NCBI GenBank assembly: GCA_028693555.1
Contig: JAQUVD010000012.1
Coordinates: 19,382-83,381, forward strand
DNA from: Hespellia sp.
GTDB lineage: Bacteria > Bacillota > Clostridia > Lachnospirales > Lachnospiraceae
DNA: 64,000 nucleotides
Direction of reading: 5' to 3'
Position numbers and translations under genes: made by a program. Position 1 is the first letter of the stretch. Every line of letters begins with the position of its first letter. This document shows positions 43,357 through 52,486 of this stretch, one piece after another. Under the pieces are notes generated by a model, which saw nothing but the letters and a program-made list of their open reading frames with translations, had not been told where the DNA came from and did not search any database.

Positions 43357-44658
43357 ATGAAGAAAAAAATTGTCAGTGTATTACTTGTGACAGCCATGTG
43401 TGTGGGCCTTGTAGCGGGATGTGGATCGAAAGGCTCAGGAAGCGGATCAGACAGTGCAAAAAGTGGGGATAATGTCTTAGAATTCTATCATGGATATTAT
43501 CAGGACGAGAGTGAATGGGCGGCTGCTCAGGTCATGCGGGACATCTATGATGACTTTGCTGCGCAGCATGCGGATGGGGAGGTTACATTTAAACCAATCG
43601 CGGTAGAGAATCGAGATGAAATTATTAGCACGAAGACTGCAGGCGGAAGCTTCCCGGACTTAGTGGACTGCGGAACGGCACTTTCACAGGCAGCAGTCGC
43701 ACAGGGACTTGTATACGACCTTAAGCCATATATCGATGAAAACAATCTGCAGGATGCGGTGGGTATCAACTATACACAGAATGACGTGGACGGACATATC
43801 TATACGGTACATGATCAGTTGGAAAGCCGTGGATTCTGGTATAACGAAGCAGTGTTGAAAGCGGCAGGAGCGGCGACTCCGGATCAGTGGACAACCTGGG
43901 ATGATTTTGCGGCAGCAATGGATAAGGTAAGAGCCTCTGGTAATGGAGAATACGGTTATGCTGCAGGACAGGGATCGATGTATATTATGAATGCAATGCT
44001 CGGCGCAACGGATGAAGGAAAAGCGCTTCTCGATGGTGAACTGACAGAAGACAAGATCAATTCGGATGCATTAGCAGAAGCATTTAAATCAGTTGCGGCT
44101 TATGATCAGGCAAATGGATCAGACCATACGACAGATGATGTTGGAAATCTGATGGATGATTTTAATAAGAACGGAAAAGCAGCAGTTTTATTTAATGGTG
44201 TATGGAATGCAAGCGGAATCTCAGAGGATTTAACAGGTGATATCAAACCGGCCATATTCCCAGGCAGCGTATCTGTATCATCAGCAGGTGCTGGTTTAGC
44301 AATTGCAGCAGGAATGAGCGATGCAAAGACGGAGCTGGCGCTTGAGTTTGTAAAATATATGACAAGTGAAGAGGTGCAGGCTAAGATTTTCTCGGGAGTA
44401 CAGGCCAACCCATGTAATACAACATTAGATTTAAATGCACTCGCATCAGAGAGTGGAGATGCAAATGCAGTGACTCTTGCAACCGCATGCTCACAGGTAA
44501 ATGAAGCGGAAAATGTTGTTCCTGATATTACATATGTATGGGGCGATGATGTGAAAGGCGCGATGATTAATGCACTGATGGAATGTGCAGTATCCGGAAC
44601 GGATATTGATGCAAGATATGGACAGTTACAGAAGGAATTACTTGCACTAATCGGATAA
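43357..44658 (+). CDS. CUT1 ABC transporter oligosaccharide-binding lipoprotein
   Basis: 433 residues. Lipobox LVAGC (Cys22), Gly/Ser-rich linker, then a maltodextrin-binding-like fold (LEFYHGYYQDESEWAAAQVM, SRGFWYNEAVLKAAGAATPDQW, FNKNGKAAVLFNGVWNASGI, ALEFVKYMTSEEVQAKIF). Strong AGGAGG-type ribosome site. First gene of an operon with two MalFG-type permeases and three catabolic enzymes. No ATPase is encoded; such importers usually borrow a shared MsmK/MsiK-type ATPase. Ligand predicted to be a fucosylated and/or alpha-galactosylated oligosaccharide from the enzymes downstream. Confidence 0.9.
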   Translation: MKKKIVSVLLVTAMCVGLVAGCGSKGSGSGSDSAKSGDNVLEFYHGYYQDESEWAAAQVMRDIYDDFAAQHADGEVTFKPIAVENRDEIISTKTAGGSFPDLVDCGTALSQAAVAQGLVYDLKPYIDENNLQDAVGINYTQNDVDGHIYTVHDQLESRGFWYNEAVLKAAGAATPDQWTTWDDFAAAMDKVRASGNGEYGYAAGQGSMYIMNAMLGATDEGKALLDGELTEDKINSDALAEAFKSVAAYDQANGSDHTTDDVGNLMDDFNKNGKAAVLFNGVWNASGISEDLTGDIKPAIFPGSVSVSSAGAGLAIAAGMSDAKTELALEFVKYMTSEEVQAKIFSGVQANPCNTTLDLNALASESGDANAVTLATACSQVNEAENVVPDITYVWGDDVKGAMINALMECAVSGTDIDARYGQLQKELLALIG

Positions 44659-44685
44659 ACCAATCACTGGCAGCAAAGATGGGAT

Positions 44686-44717
44686 GGAGCATGAAGCAAG
44701 TTTCATGCTCCTTCTTT
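44686..44717 (+). terminator. Attenuator-like hairpin after the binding-protein gene
   Basis: GGAGCATGAA pairs with TTCATGCTCC around a six-base loop, followed by TTCTTTT. Likely partial termination, keeping binding protein above permease levels. Confidence 0.65.
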
Positions 44718-44736
44718 TAGAAATGGAGGTTCTATC

Positions 44737-45663
44737 ATGAAGAGTCTTAGCTGGAGAAAGAGAGGTTTTATCCTGGCATTTCTTGCTCCTACACTCATTT
44801 GTTTTTTTGTGTTCTATTTATATCCGATTGTGACAGTATTTTTGACATCATTCTGTAAATGGGACTTTAGTAATATTACAAGCCCGCAGTTCTTTGGGAT
44901 AAAAGAAATGTGGACGAACTACAAATATATCCTGCAGACTTATCCGTTCTTTTGGGAAGGTCTTCGCAATTCAGTCATATGGTCTCTGCTGGGTCTGTTC
45001 CTTCAGATTCCAATTGCAACAATCTTTGCACTCGCATTTTCAAGAAAGATGAAAGGGGTCAAAATTGCGCGCAACATTTTCATTATACCGAATATGATCT
45101 CAACCGCAGCAATGGGCATGATTTTCTTACAACTGTACAGTCCCCTTTATGGAGTGGTCAATCCGGTTATCCGCATTTTCAAAAAGGATTTTACGGAGAA
45201 TATTTTACTGCTAAAGGGACCTGCTTTTTGGGCACTTACGTTCGCATACATCTTCTTTACCGGAACAACGACCCTGATGATTTTGGGAAATATTATGGCA
45301 GTGCCGGAAGAGGTTCGCGAGGCTGCAATGTTAGATGGCGCGAGTGGGTTCAAGCAAGATCTGTATATTACAATTCCAATGATTAAAGGGACTTTAAAAA
45401 TGGTATCGATTCTTGCGGCGACCAGTGGATTTTTGCTTTACAACGAGGTTTTCTTCTTAACAAAAGGAGCCGCAGGAACCTACAGTATCAGTTATATTAT
45501 TCGAGAGCTGGCAATCACCAGTCCGAAGACACAGTTTGGACGTGCCAATACTGTGGCGGTTATACAGATTCTGGCAGGAATGCTGATTATTCTCTTAGTG
45601 AATTTTATCTATAGAGAGCGTAAGCAGAAAAAACGCTACAATGAGGTAGGGGAGGGAGCATAA
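44737..45663 (+). CDS. CUT1 ABC transporter permease (MalF/UgpA-like)
   Basis: 308 residues with about six transmembrane helices. The EAA loop reads VPEEVREAAMLDGASGFKQD, the contact for the ATPase. The N-terminus (RKRGFILAFLAPTLICFFVF) is typical of MalF-type subunits of Gram-positive bacteria. Two bases separate it from the next permease. Confidence 0.92.
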   Translation: MKSLSWRKRGFILAFLAPTLICFFVFYLYPIVTVFLTSFCKWDFSNITSPQFFGIKEMWTNYKYILQTYPFFWEGLRNSVIWSLLGLFLQIPIATIFALAFSRKMKGVKIARNIFIIPNMISTAAMGMIFLQLYSPLYGVVNPVIRIFKKDFTENILLLKGPAFWALTFAYIFFTGTTTLMILGNIMAVPEEVREAAMLDGASGFKQDLYITIPMIKGTLKMVSILAATSGFLLYNEVFFLTKGAAGTYSISYIIRELAITSPKTQFGRANTVAVIQILAGMLIILLVNFIYRERKQKKRYNEVGEGA

Positions 45664-45664
45664 G

Positions 45665-46510
45665 ATGAAGAAGAGAAAAACGGTACAAAGAGAGTCGGCT
45701 GTAACAAGAGTTGTATCCTATGTTTTTATTGGACTCTCCCTGATTATTGCACTTGTGCCACTCATCTGGCTGTTCATTTCCAGCCTGAAGGAGGATCCGC
45801 TTGCAAGACCGGGCTTTCAGCTTCCGGAATCCATCTGCATCGACGGATATATCTCGACATTTCGTGATCTCCATGTGATGCGGTATTTTGGAAATAGTAT
45901 GCTGATCGCAGGTGTGTCGGTCATCATTAGTGTTCTGATGATTTCGATGTCGGCATACGTGGTAGCAAGACTTGATTTTAAAGGAAAAAAACTCATCAAT
46001 GCGATGTTATACTCGACGATGTTCATCCCTGCGACAGCATTGACCTATCCGGTGTACAACCTGATTAACCGACTTGGTATTTACAATACAAGAGGTGCGT
46101 TGATTTTGATCTATGCATGCAGTGGAATCGCAATTAGTTTTTTTGTAATCAAGAATTATTATGATAATATTCCAAGAGACTTGGAAGATGCAGCAAGAAT
46201 CGATGGCTGCGGTTATGTGCAGACCTGGTGGCATGTCATTGCACCGATTGCAAAACCGGGAATTATGACGGCCGGCGTCCTTGCATTTTTAACAAACTGG
46301 AATGAGTATTACTGGGCGTCACTGGTTATTATCGACCGGACAAAGCTGACTGTGCCGGCACTTCTTTCTACGTTTACAACATCATTTAGAACGAATTATA
46401 ATGGTTTGTTTTCCGCAATGGTCGTGATTATTCTTCCACCAATTCTTTTATATTGTATTTTTAGTAAATACTTTATTGAGGCTTTGTCAGGTGGAGCAGT
46501 GAAAGGATAG
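45665..46510 (+). CDS. CUT1 ABC transporter permease (MalG/UgpE-like)
   Basis: 281 residues, six hydrophobic segments. The EAA loop is IPRDLEDAARIDGCGYVQTW. The ending (FIEALSGGAVKG) is the typical C-terminus of MalG subunits. Start codon behind GGGGAGGGAG at two bases after the preceding stop. Forms the heterodimeric channel with the upstream permease. Confidence 0.92.
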   Translation: MKKRKTVQRESAVTRVVSYVFIGLSLIIALVPLIWLFISSLKEDPLARPGFQLPESICIDGYISTFRDLHVMRYFGNSMLIAGVSVIISVLMISMSAYVVARLDFKGKKLINAMLYSTMFIPATALTYPVYNLINRLGIYNTRGALILIYACSGIAISFFVIKNYYDNIPRDLEDAARIDGCGYVQTWWHVIAPIAKPGIMTAGVLAFLTNWNEYYWASLVIIDRTKLTVPALLSTFTTSFRTNYNGLFSAMVVIILPPILLYCIFSKYFIEALSGGAVKG

Positions 46511-46517
46511 AGATAAG

Positions 46518-47771
46518 ATGAAACAGGTTACAGCAATTTTAATCGGAGCTGGACAGAGAGGTGCGCAAGTATATGCATCCTATGCGCTGCAGCATCCGAA
46601 TGAATTAAAATTCGTAGGAGTCGCAGAACCTTCGAAGGAAAAACGCGAGAAGTTCGCACAACAGCATCAGATTCCAAAGGAAAATGTACGAAAGACATGG
46701 GAAGAGATTCTTGCCGGGCCGAGGATGGCAGACTGCGCACTGATCTGTACACAGGATCAGATGCATTACGTGCCGCTAAGGCGGGCTTGTGAACTGGGGT
46801 ATGATATTCTCTGCGAGAAGCCGATTACTCCGGTAAAAGAAGAACTCTTAAAGATTCAGAAGCTCACAGATACGTATGCAGGCATTATCAGTGTGGCTCA
46901 CGTGCTTCGGTTTTCACCGTTTTTCAGGGAAATCAAAAGGCAGCTTGATGGAGGAGCAATTGGAGATATCGTGGACATCCAACATATGGAAAGTGTTGGA
47001 TACTGGCATATGGCACACAGTTTCGTGCGTGGAAACTGGAGAAACAGTGCAGAAAGCTGCCCGATGATTCTTGCGAAATGCTGTCATGATTTTGATATTC
47101 TTTTGTGGCTTGTGGGAAAAGATGTAAAACGTGTATCCAGCTTTGGCAGTCTGAAATTATTTAAACAGGAAAATGCACCAGCGGGAAGCACATCTCGATG
47201 TACATCCGGCTGCGAAGCGAGAGATACCTGTCCGTTTTATGCTCCAAAGTTCTATCTGGAGCATCCAAAGGCAGAGATTGACGGGCTTCGCAATGTAATG
47301 TGTCCGGAACAGGATCCCCAGGCGATTCTAAAGGCTCTGGAGCAAGGCCCATATGGGAGATGTGTCTATCACTGCGATAACGATGTGGTGGACCATCAGG
47401 TTGTGAACCTGGAATTCGAAGATGATATTACAGTCAGTCTGACAATGTGTGCCTTTACGAACCGATGTGAAAGAGTCATCAATATTATGGGAACAAAAGG
47501 TCAGATTCATGGACGCATGGAGGATAACTTCATCGAAGTGACCGATTTTGTGACCGGACATGTAAATCGTATCAGCGTGCATGCGCCGGAAGGCGGTCAC
47601 AGCGGAAGCGATGCTGCGATGATGCAGACATTTGTGAAGCTTGCAGCGTCGAAGGGCGCGCTTAGAGATGATGCTTCAGCCAAAGAGGCGGTGCAGAGTC
47701 ATCTGGTCGCACTGGCTGCGGAAGAGAGCCGTGTGAATCATGGAAAAATGATTGAAATGGGAGGATTTTGA
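46518..47771 (+). CDS. Gfo/Idh/MocA-family oxidoreductase with cysteine-rich insert
   Basis: 417 residues. N-terminal Rossmann domain (ILIGAGQRGAQVYASYAL, the EKP motif in LCEKPITPV). The C-terminal alpha/beta domain has KCCHDFDILLWLVGKDVKRV, which keeps the usual H-D catalytic area. An insert around residues 222-275 has cysteines in a C-x3-C-x5-C spacing, CTSGCEARDTCPF, plus a further Cys in NVMCPEQD, which may bind zinc. The family covers NAD(P)-dependent sugar oxidation and the unusual NAD-dependent glycosidases such as GH109. Encoded with GH29 and GH110-like enzymes, it could oxidise or hydrolyse a sugar of the same glycan; which one is unknown. Confidence 0.85.
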   Translation: MKQVTAILIGAGQRGAQVYASYALQHPNELKFVGVAEPSKEKREKFAQQHQIPKENVRKTWEEILAGPRMADCALICTQDQMHYVPLRRACELGYDILCEKPITPVKEELLKIQKLTDTYAGIISVAHVLRFSPFFREIKRQLDGGAIGDIVDIQHMESVGYWHMAHSFVRGNWRNSAESCPMILAKCCHDFDILLWLVGKDVKRVSSFGSLKLFKQENAPAGSTSRCTSGCEARDTCPFYAPKFYLEHPKAEIDGLRNVMCPEQDPQAILKALEQGPYGRCVYHCDNDVVDHQVVNLEFEDDITVSLTMCAFTNRCERVINIMGTKGQIHGRMEDNFIEVTDFVTGHVNRISVHAPEGGHSGSDAAMMQTFVKLAASKGALRDDASAKEAVQSHLVALAAEESRVNHGKMIEMGGF

Positions 47772-47772
47772 T

Positions 47773-49077
47773 GTGAATCAGGAGATAGAAAAGAGAACGA
47801 AATGGTTTCGCGGGGAACGGTTTGGGATGTTTATTCACTGGGGATTGTACTCCATTCCCGCGTGTGGCGAATGGGTAATGTCAGAACGGGAGATGACGGT
47901 CTCGGAATACAGACCATATTTTGAACAGTTCGATCCTGTAGATTATAACCCGAAAGAATGGGCGAAGCTCGCGAAAGAAGCAGGGATGAAATATGCGGTT
48001 TTAACGGCGAAGCACCATGACGGATTCTGTCTGTTTGATTCGGCGCTGACCGATTACAAAGCGACGAATACAAAAGCCGGAAGAGATCTTGTGCGGGAAT
48101 ATGTAGATGCATTCCGCGCAGAAGGGATCAAGGTGGGCTTATATTTTTCAATTATTGACTGGAGTCATCCTGATTTCCCGAAGTATGGTGACAGACAGCA
48201 TCCAATGCGTTTCAATGAAGCATATAAGGATGAGAAGATTGATTTTGACCGTTATCTGGATTATATGCACGGACAGATTAAAGAACTTGTTACGAATTAT
48301 GGTAAACTAGATATCCTGTGGTTTGATTTTTCTTACGATGACATGGCTGGGGAAAAATGGCGTGCATCCGAGCTTATTTCTATGGTGAGAACGTATCAGC
48401 CGGATGTAATTATCGATAATCGTCTAGAAGGATCGGGAGAGGAAAACGGAAGTATCGCCACTGCAAATCCGCTGTCGTACAGCGGGGATTTTGCAAGCCC
48501 GGAGCAGATCATTCCACCCGAGGGAATTCGTGACGTGAACGGCGAACTGATTCCGTGGGAACTCTGTGCAACGATGAATAATCACTGGGGCTACTGCAAT
48601 TACGATAAGTTATTCAAGCCGGCGGACATGCTGATTCGGAAACTGGTAGAATGTGTCAGCAAGGGCGGCAATATGATTCTGAATGTCGGACCGGATGCCA
48701 AAGGACGAATCCCACAGGAGAGCGTCAGCATTTTGAAAGAAATTGGTGCGTGGATGAACAAGAATGGCGAGAGTCTTTACGGATGTGGAATCAGTGAGAT
48801 TCCAAAACCGGAGTGGGGCAGATATACGCAGAAAGGAAACACGGTTTACGCACATGTCTTTGAAGCACCACTGGGAGCACTCCCACTTTATGGAATTGAT
48901 AAAAACCGAATTGAACGCATTTCCTATGTGTCGGACGGAAGTGAGGTAAGACGTGGAGAGGCGTGGAATACAGCACTTTATCCGGATACGGCATTTGTGA
49001 CATTCGGCGATGATCCGGTGTTTACATACCCACTGCCGGATGCAGTGGATACCGTTTTGAAATTGGAATTGAAATAA
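47773..49077 (+). CDS. GH29 alpha-L-fucosidase, cytoplasmic
   Basis: 434 residues. Typical GH29 barrel: RFGMFIHWGLYSIPACGEWV, YAVLTAKHHDGFCLFDS, KVGLYFSIIDWSHPDFP, and the nucleophile Asp185 in LDILWFDFSYDD. KGGNMILNVGPDAKGRIP marks the end of the barrel. A beta-sandwich-like tail follows. The GTG start has GGGAGG eight bases upstream. An upstream ATG would overlap the oxidoreductase gene by 20 bp and is less likely. No signal peptide, so it acts on imported oligosaccharides. It releases L-fucose; linkage preference cannot be told. Confidence 0.93.
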   Translation: MNQEIEKRTKWFRGERFGMFIHWGLYSIPACGEWVMSEREMTVSEYRPYFEQFDPVDYNPKEWAKLAKEAGMKYAVLTAKHHDGFCLFDSALTDYKATNTKAGRDLVREYVDAFRAEGIKVGLYFSIIDWSHPDFPKYGDRQHPMRFNEAYKDEKIDFDRYLDYMHGQIKELVTNYGKLDILWFDFSYDDMAGEKWRASELISMVRTYQPDVIIDNRLEGSGEENGSIATANPLSYSGDFASPEQIIPPEGIRDVNGELIPWELCATMNNHWGYCNYDKLFKPADMLIRKLVECVSKGGNMILNVGPDAKGRIPQESVSILKEIGAWMNKNGESLYGCGISEIPKPEWGRYTQKGNTVYAHVFEAPLGALPLYGIDKNRIERISYVSDGSEVRRGEAWNTALYPDTAFVTFGDDPVFTYPLPDAVDTVLKLELK

Positions 49078-49100
49078 AACAAATTGGAAATGGGAGTTCA

Positions 49101-51395
49101 ATGCGAATCAATATGAAATTAGAAAAGAAGATTTATCACATTTATCCGGAGTATGCAGAAGAGATTCTTCTGCATATTTCCAACCATGATGAGCAGGGTC
49201 TGAAGCGAGTTTCCAGAGCATGGATAAATCAGAAGGACTGCCATCTGGATGGAAATGGAGCAACGCTTGTCTTCCACGGTGATATCATTCCTTTTTACCT
49301 GAAAAATTGTGAAAAGGTGCTGCTTGAAAATTTTACGATATGCTATGCAGAGCAAATCTACACGCAGGCAGTTGTGCGAAAAACCGGTTCGCGCTATATG
49401 GAAATAGAAATTGATGCGGAGCATAATCCATGGGAAATACGAAATGGGCGATGCTGTTTCTTATGTGACGGGAAGTGGCAGGAACTTTCAGAATGGTTGG
49501 AATGGGACACCGAAAAGAAGGCTCCTGCAGCGGGAATACGCGATGTATATTTGAAAAATGAAACGCAGGATGGCATCGAAGTTACATTTACGGCACTTTC
49601 AGAGAATCTTCTCGGTGTCGAGATGAAGGGGGATGATGTCTTTCCGGAAGGCTCAAAGGCAGGAAATACGCTTGTGATGCGTCACCACCTGCGCACGCAT
49701 CCGGCTATTTATGTCTGTGACAGCAAGAATGTGACGCTTCGAAATATCAGCATCACAGATAGCAGGGGCATGGGATTTCTAGCTGAGAGAACGGAGAATA
49801 TTCTGCTGGATCAGGTGCGCGTGCAGCCACCGGAGAATTCTGAACGGATCTACAGTATTACTGCAGACGCAACACATTTTGTCTATTGCAGTGGCAAGAT
49901 TGAGATTCGCAACTGTTTGTTTGAAAATCAGATGGACGATGCGGTCAATATTCATGGAATTTATCTGCGCATCCGGGAAGTGCTGGGGGATTCTTCGGTG
50001 ATTGTACAATGGGTGCATCCGATGCAGAAGGGCGTTTTGTTTGGAAAAGCCGGAGATATCGTTGGAATTGTTGATCATACAACGATGCTGACGACTGATC
50101 AATGCAGGATAGAGACAATTGAGGTGTATAATCGTGATTTTGCAAAAATTACGCTTGATCATATGCCGGAAGAAATCGGGAAGGGCGATGCGCTTGAAAA
50201 TTTGACATATATACCGGATGTTGAGATAGTGGGCTGTGCGATACGCAGCAATCGGGCGCGCGGAATTCTTGTTACGAGTGGCGGACACGTTGTGCTTCGG
50301 AGCAATCTGTTCCAAAATGCAGGTGCTGCGATACTGATTGAGGGGGATGCCAATTACTGGTTTGAATCCGGTGCGACAAAGGATTTGATTGTGGAGCAGA
50401 ATACATTTCGGGAATGCTGCTATGTGAAGGCGTGGGGGCAGGCCGTGATTCAGGTTTCCCCCGGTGTGATGAAGAGTGCTGGGGAGCAGCGCTATCACCG
50501 GAGGCTGACCATTCGGGAGAATCGGTTTGTCCGAAACGCAGGTCAGCTCTTAAAGACCGATGGAATCCGTGAAATCTATTTTAAGGACAATCACGTAGAA
50601 TGGCAGAGAGAAAAGAAAACGGATATTGTCATTGATAAATGGGCGCAGCGATATGAGCATGACAAAGAGATACCATTTGCACCAATCCTGGAGGAACTAA
50701 AGAATGCTGCAAAGGGAGAGAATGAACAGGAATATGAAGTGTATCTGCGGTTCTTACAGAGTTTGGTTCCATATCTGTATCAGCATTATGAGCTGCATCA
50801 TTTCCCGCAGCATGTCGCAGTCAATACGATGGAGGATTTAAAATGGAAGACAAGGGAATGTGAGAAGCTGTATGGTGTGAAAGGCATTTTTGTGCCAGAT
50901 TGGTTTGAAGGGTTCTTCCAGATGAAGAGATTCACACTGGGCAGACTGCAGTTTGAACGCTGGCAGACACCGAAGGATTATCCGCTGCCGGAAACTGAGC
51001 GGCGGGAGGAAGTACCGTATGTCATCAATGTCCATATTCCGGAAGCAGGACCGCTTGATTATATGGAGTGTAAAGCTGCCTATCGAGAAGCAGCGGCATT
51101 TTTTAAGAAGTATTTTGGAATGGAGAAAATATTCTTTTATTGTGACTCATGGCTGCTGACACCGGCGCACGAGGAGATACTGCCGGAACAGTCAAATGTG
51201 CTGCAATTTATGCGTGATTATCAGATCTATCATTGGGAGGCAGATGAAAAAGGCCATGATCTGTGGAGAATCTTTGGAAAAGAGGACTGTAGCAATGCGG
51301 CCGAATTACCAGAGAATACATCGCTTCAGAAAGCGTATAAGAAATGGCTTCTTGACGGAAATTATTCCGGATGTGGAAAAGGCGCGATGTTGTAA
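49101..51395 (+). CDS. GH110-like alpha-1,3-galactosidase fused to a GNAT-like C-terminal domain
   Basis: 764 residues, no signal peptide. Residues about 5-510 form a right-handed beta-helix with GH110 hallmarks: SITADATHFVYCSG (252-265) and CLFENQMDDAVNIHGIYLRI (272-291), where the acidic pair Asp279/Asp280 is the probable catalytic region. VTSGGHVVLRSNLFQNAGAA and YWFESGATKDLIVEQNTF give further coils. GH110 removes terminal alpha-1,3-galactose, in some members only from blood group B antigen. Residues about 530-764 do not belong to GH110. FTLGRLQFER, INVHIPEAGPLDYMECKAAY, CDSWLLTPAHEEILPEQSN and LPENTSLQKAYKKWLLDG look like the acyltransferase-type NAT_N/GNAT_C pair seen in stand-alone proteins (recalled, not searched). 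ATG preceded by GGGAG. Confidence 0.82.
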   Translation: MRINMKLEKKIYHIYPEYAEEILLHISNHDEQGLKRVSRAWINQKDCHLDGNGATLVFHGDIIPFYLKNCEKVLLENFTICYAEQIYTQAVVRKTGSRYMEIEIDAEHNPWEIRNGRCCFLCDGKWQELSEWLEWDTEKKAPAAGIRDVYLKNETQDGIEVTFTALSENLLGVEMKGDDVFPEGSKAGNTLVMRHHLRTHPAIYVCDSKNVTLRNISITDSRGMGFLAERTENILLDQVRVQPPENSERIYSITADATHFVYCSGKIEIRNCLFENQMDDAVNIHGIYLRIREVLGDSSVIVQWVHPMQKGVLFGKAGDIVGIVDHTTMLTTDQCRIETIEVYNRDFAKITLDHMPEEIGKGDALENLTYIPDVEIVGCAIRSNRARGILVTSGGHVVLRSNLFQNAGAAILIEGDANYWFESGATKDLIVEQNTFRECCYVKAWGQAVIQVSPGVMKSAGEQRYHRRLTIRENRFVRNAGQLLKTDGIREIYFKDNHVEWQREKKTDIVIDKWAQRYEHDKEIPFAPILEELKNAAKGENEQEYEVYLRFLQSLVPYLYQHYELHHFPQHVAVNTMEDLKWKTRECEKLYGVKGIFVPDWFEGFFQMKRFTLGRLQFERWQTPKDYPLPETERREEVPYVINVHIPEAGPLDYMECKAAYREAAAFFKKYFGMEKIFFYCDSWLLTPAHEEILPEQSNVLQFMRDYQIYHWEADEKGHDLWRIFGKEDCSNAAELPENTSLQKAYKKWLLDGNYSGCGKGAML

Positions 51396-51450
51396 TTGTA
51401 TGTTCATAAAAAGTTAAGAAATTTGTACTGAATTTAAAGCATAAAATGAC

Positions 51451-51479
51451 TTGTGTATTGTGTTCATTTGTATTAAAAT
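51451..51479 (+). promoter_or_regulatory. Promoter of the ferredoxin gene
   Basis: TTGTGT, 17 bp, TAAAAT, in an AT-rich stretch, leaving a leader of about 40 bases to AGGAGG. Confidence 0.5.
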
Positions 51480-51525
51480 GAGTTCGTAAGACAGAATTTA
51501 TAATGAAAAAGGAGGATACATAATT

Positions 51526-51696
51526 ATGGCATATGTAATTAGTGACGAATGTGTAAGCTGTGGAGCTTGCGAAAGCGAATGTCCAGTAGGAGCAATCAGT
51601 CAGGGAGCTGATCACTACGAAATCAATGCTGATGAATGTTTAGATTGCGGATCTTGCGAAGCAACATGTCCATCAGGTGCGATTTCTCAGGCATAG
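51526..51696 (+). CDS. 2[4Fe-4S] ferredoxin
   Basis: 56 residues. Two CxxCxxCxxxCP clusters (CVSCGACESECPVGA and CLDCGSCEATCPSGA) in the classical clostridial arrangement, separated by a short strand. Low-potential electron carrier in the cytoplasm, serving pyruvate:ferredoxin oxidoreductase, hydrogenase and Rnf-type reactions. Excellent GGAGG ribosome site and optimised codons point to high expression. It stands alone between its own promoter and terminator. Confidence 0.96.
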   Translation: MAYVISDECVSCGACESECPVGAISQGADHYEINADECLDCGSCEATCPSGAISQA

Positions 51697-51713
51697 TTCT
51701 TAGATAGCAGGAA

Positions 51714-51743
51714 GATACCGGTGCGATGCATCGGTATTTTTTT
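51714..51743 (+). terminator. Intrinsic terminator of the ferredoxin gene
   Basis: ATACCG pairs with CGGTAT, with inner TGC/GCA pairs, followed by seven Ts. Confidence 0.8.
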
Positions 51744-51846
51744 GCGGAAATTTGACGAACGAATTATCTAAAGGTTTGTCCCTGTCAGTGCTATACTAGA
51801 GGAGAAGGAATTCGTAGTATGTTGTAACAGGAGGGATAATTTATAT

Positions 51847-52425
51847 ATGGGTGAACTTCGTTATATGATCTCAGAGGCGGCGAAACAGGTAGAGGTAGAG
51901 TCACATGTTCTCCGGTATTGGGAGGAGGAACTGGAACTTACGATCGAACGCAATGAGATGGGACACAGGTATTACACAAAGGATGATATCGAATTGTTTG
52001 AATGCATCAAGAAACTGAAGGATAAGGGGATGCTCCTGAAGGATCTGAAACCGGTGATCCCGGATCTGATTAAGAAGAAAGAAAAGCTTCATCAGAAGCA
52101 GGAGCTTACGATTTCGAAAGAGGATACCGAAGTAATTACAGATGAAAAGCTGGAGCAGGTAAAGACCTTTATCAGTGATGTGGTGACAGAGGTTCTTCTG
52201 GATAATAACGAAAAACTAAAACAGGAAATCACGGAAAGTGTAACAGAAAGTGTAACCGGAGAAGTCGTTCATGAAATGAATGTTGCGCTCAGGGAAAAAG
52301 AACGAAGAGAAGAGGAGCATTTCCACAAAATGGACTGTCTGATCCGGCAGCAGCAGGTCCTGCGAAAAGAATCTGTAAAAGCCGCACCGATACAGCGTCT
52401 GAAAAAACTTGTGCTGGGGGTGTGA
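51847..52425 (+). CDS. MerR-family DNA-binding protein with coiled-coil tail
   Basis: 192 residues. N-terminal MerR winged helix (YMISEAAKQVEVESHVLRYW, RYYTKDDIELFECIKKLKDKGM). A long charged, heptad-like region follows (about 80-165, EKLKQEITESVTESVTGEVVHEM), then a basic end. No cysteine or effector pocket is visible, so a structural or DNA-organising role (compare RacA) is as likely as classical activation. ATG preceded by GGAGGG at the family's normal start. TATACT at 51791 is the likely -10. Confidence 0.85.
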   Translation: MGELRYMISEAAKQVEVESHVLRYWEEELELTIERNEMGHRYYTKDDIELFECIKKLKDKGMLLKDLKPVIPDLIKKKEKLHQKQELTISKEDTEVITDEKLEQVKTFISDVVTEVLLDNNEKLKQEITESVTESVTGEVVHEMNVALREKERREEEHFHKMDCLIRQQQVLRKESVKAAPIQRLKKLVLGV

Positions 52426-52449
52426 AAATGAGGCAAGGGTAGGAAAAAA

Positions 52450-52486
52450 GGGTGCGAGAGCCGTCCCCGTTTCTCGTACCCTTGTC
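52450..52486 (+). terminator. Terminator between convergent merR and kinase genes
   Basis: GGGTGCGAGA pairs with TCTCGTACCC (one G-T), T-rich on the right and A-rich on the left (AAAAAAG). Works plausibly in both directions for the two convergent genes. Confidence 0.65.

Noticed and set aside
49779..50498. 239-codon minus-strand frame
   Set aside because: Antisense to the GH110-like gene, which has clear family motifs.
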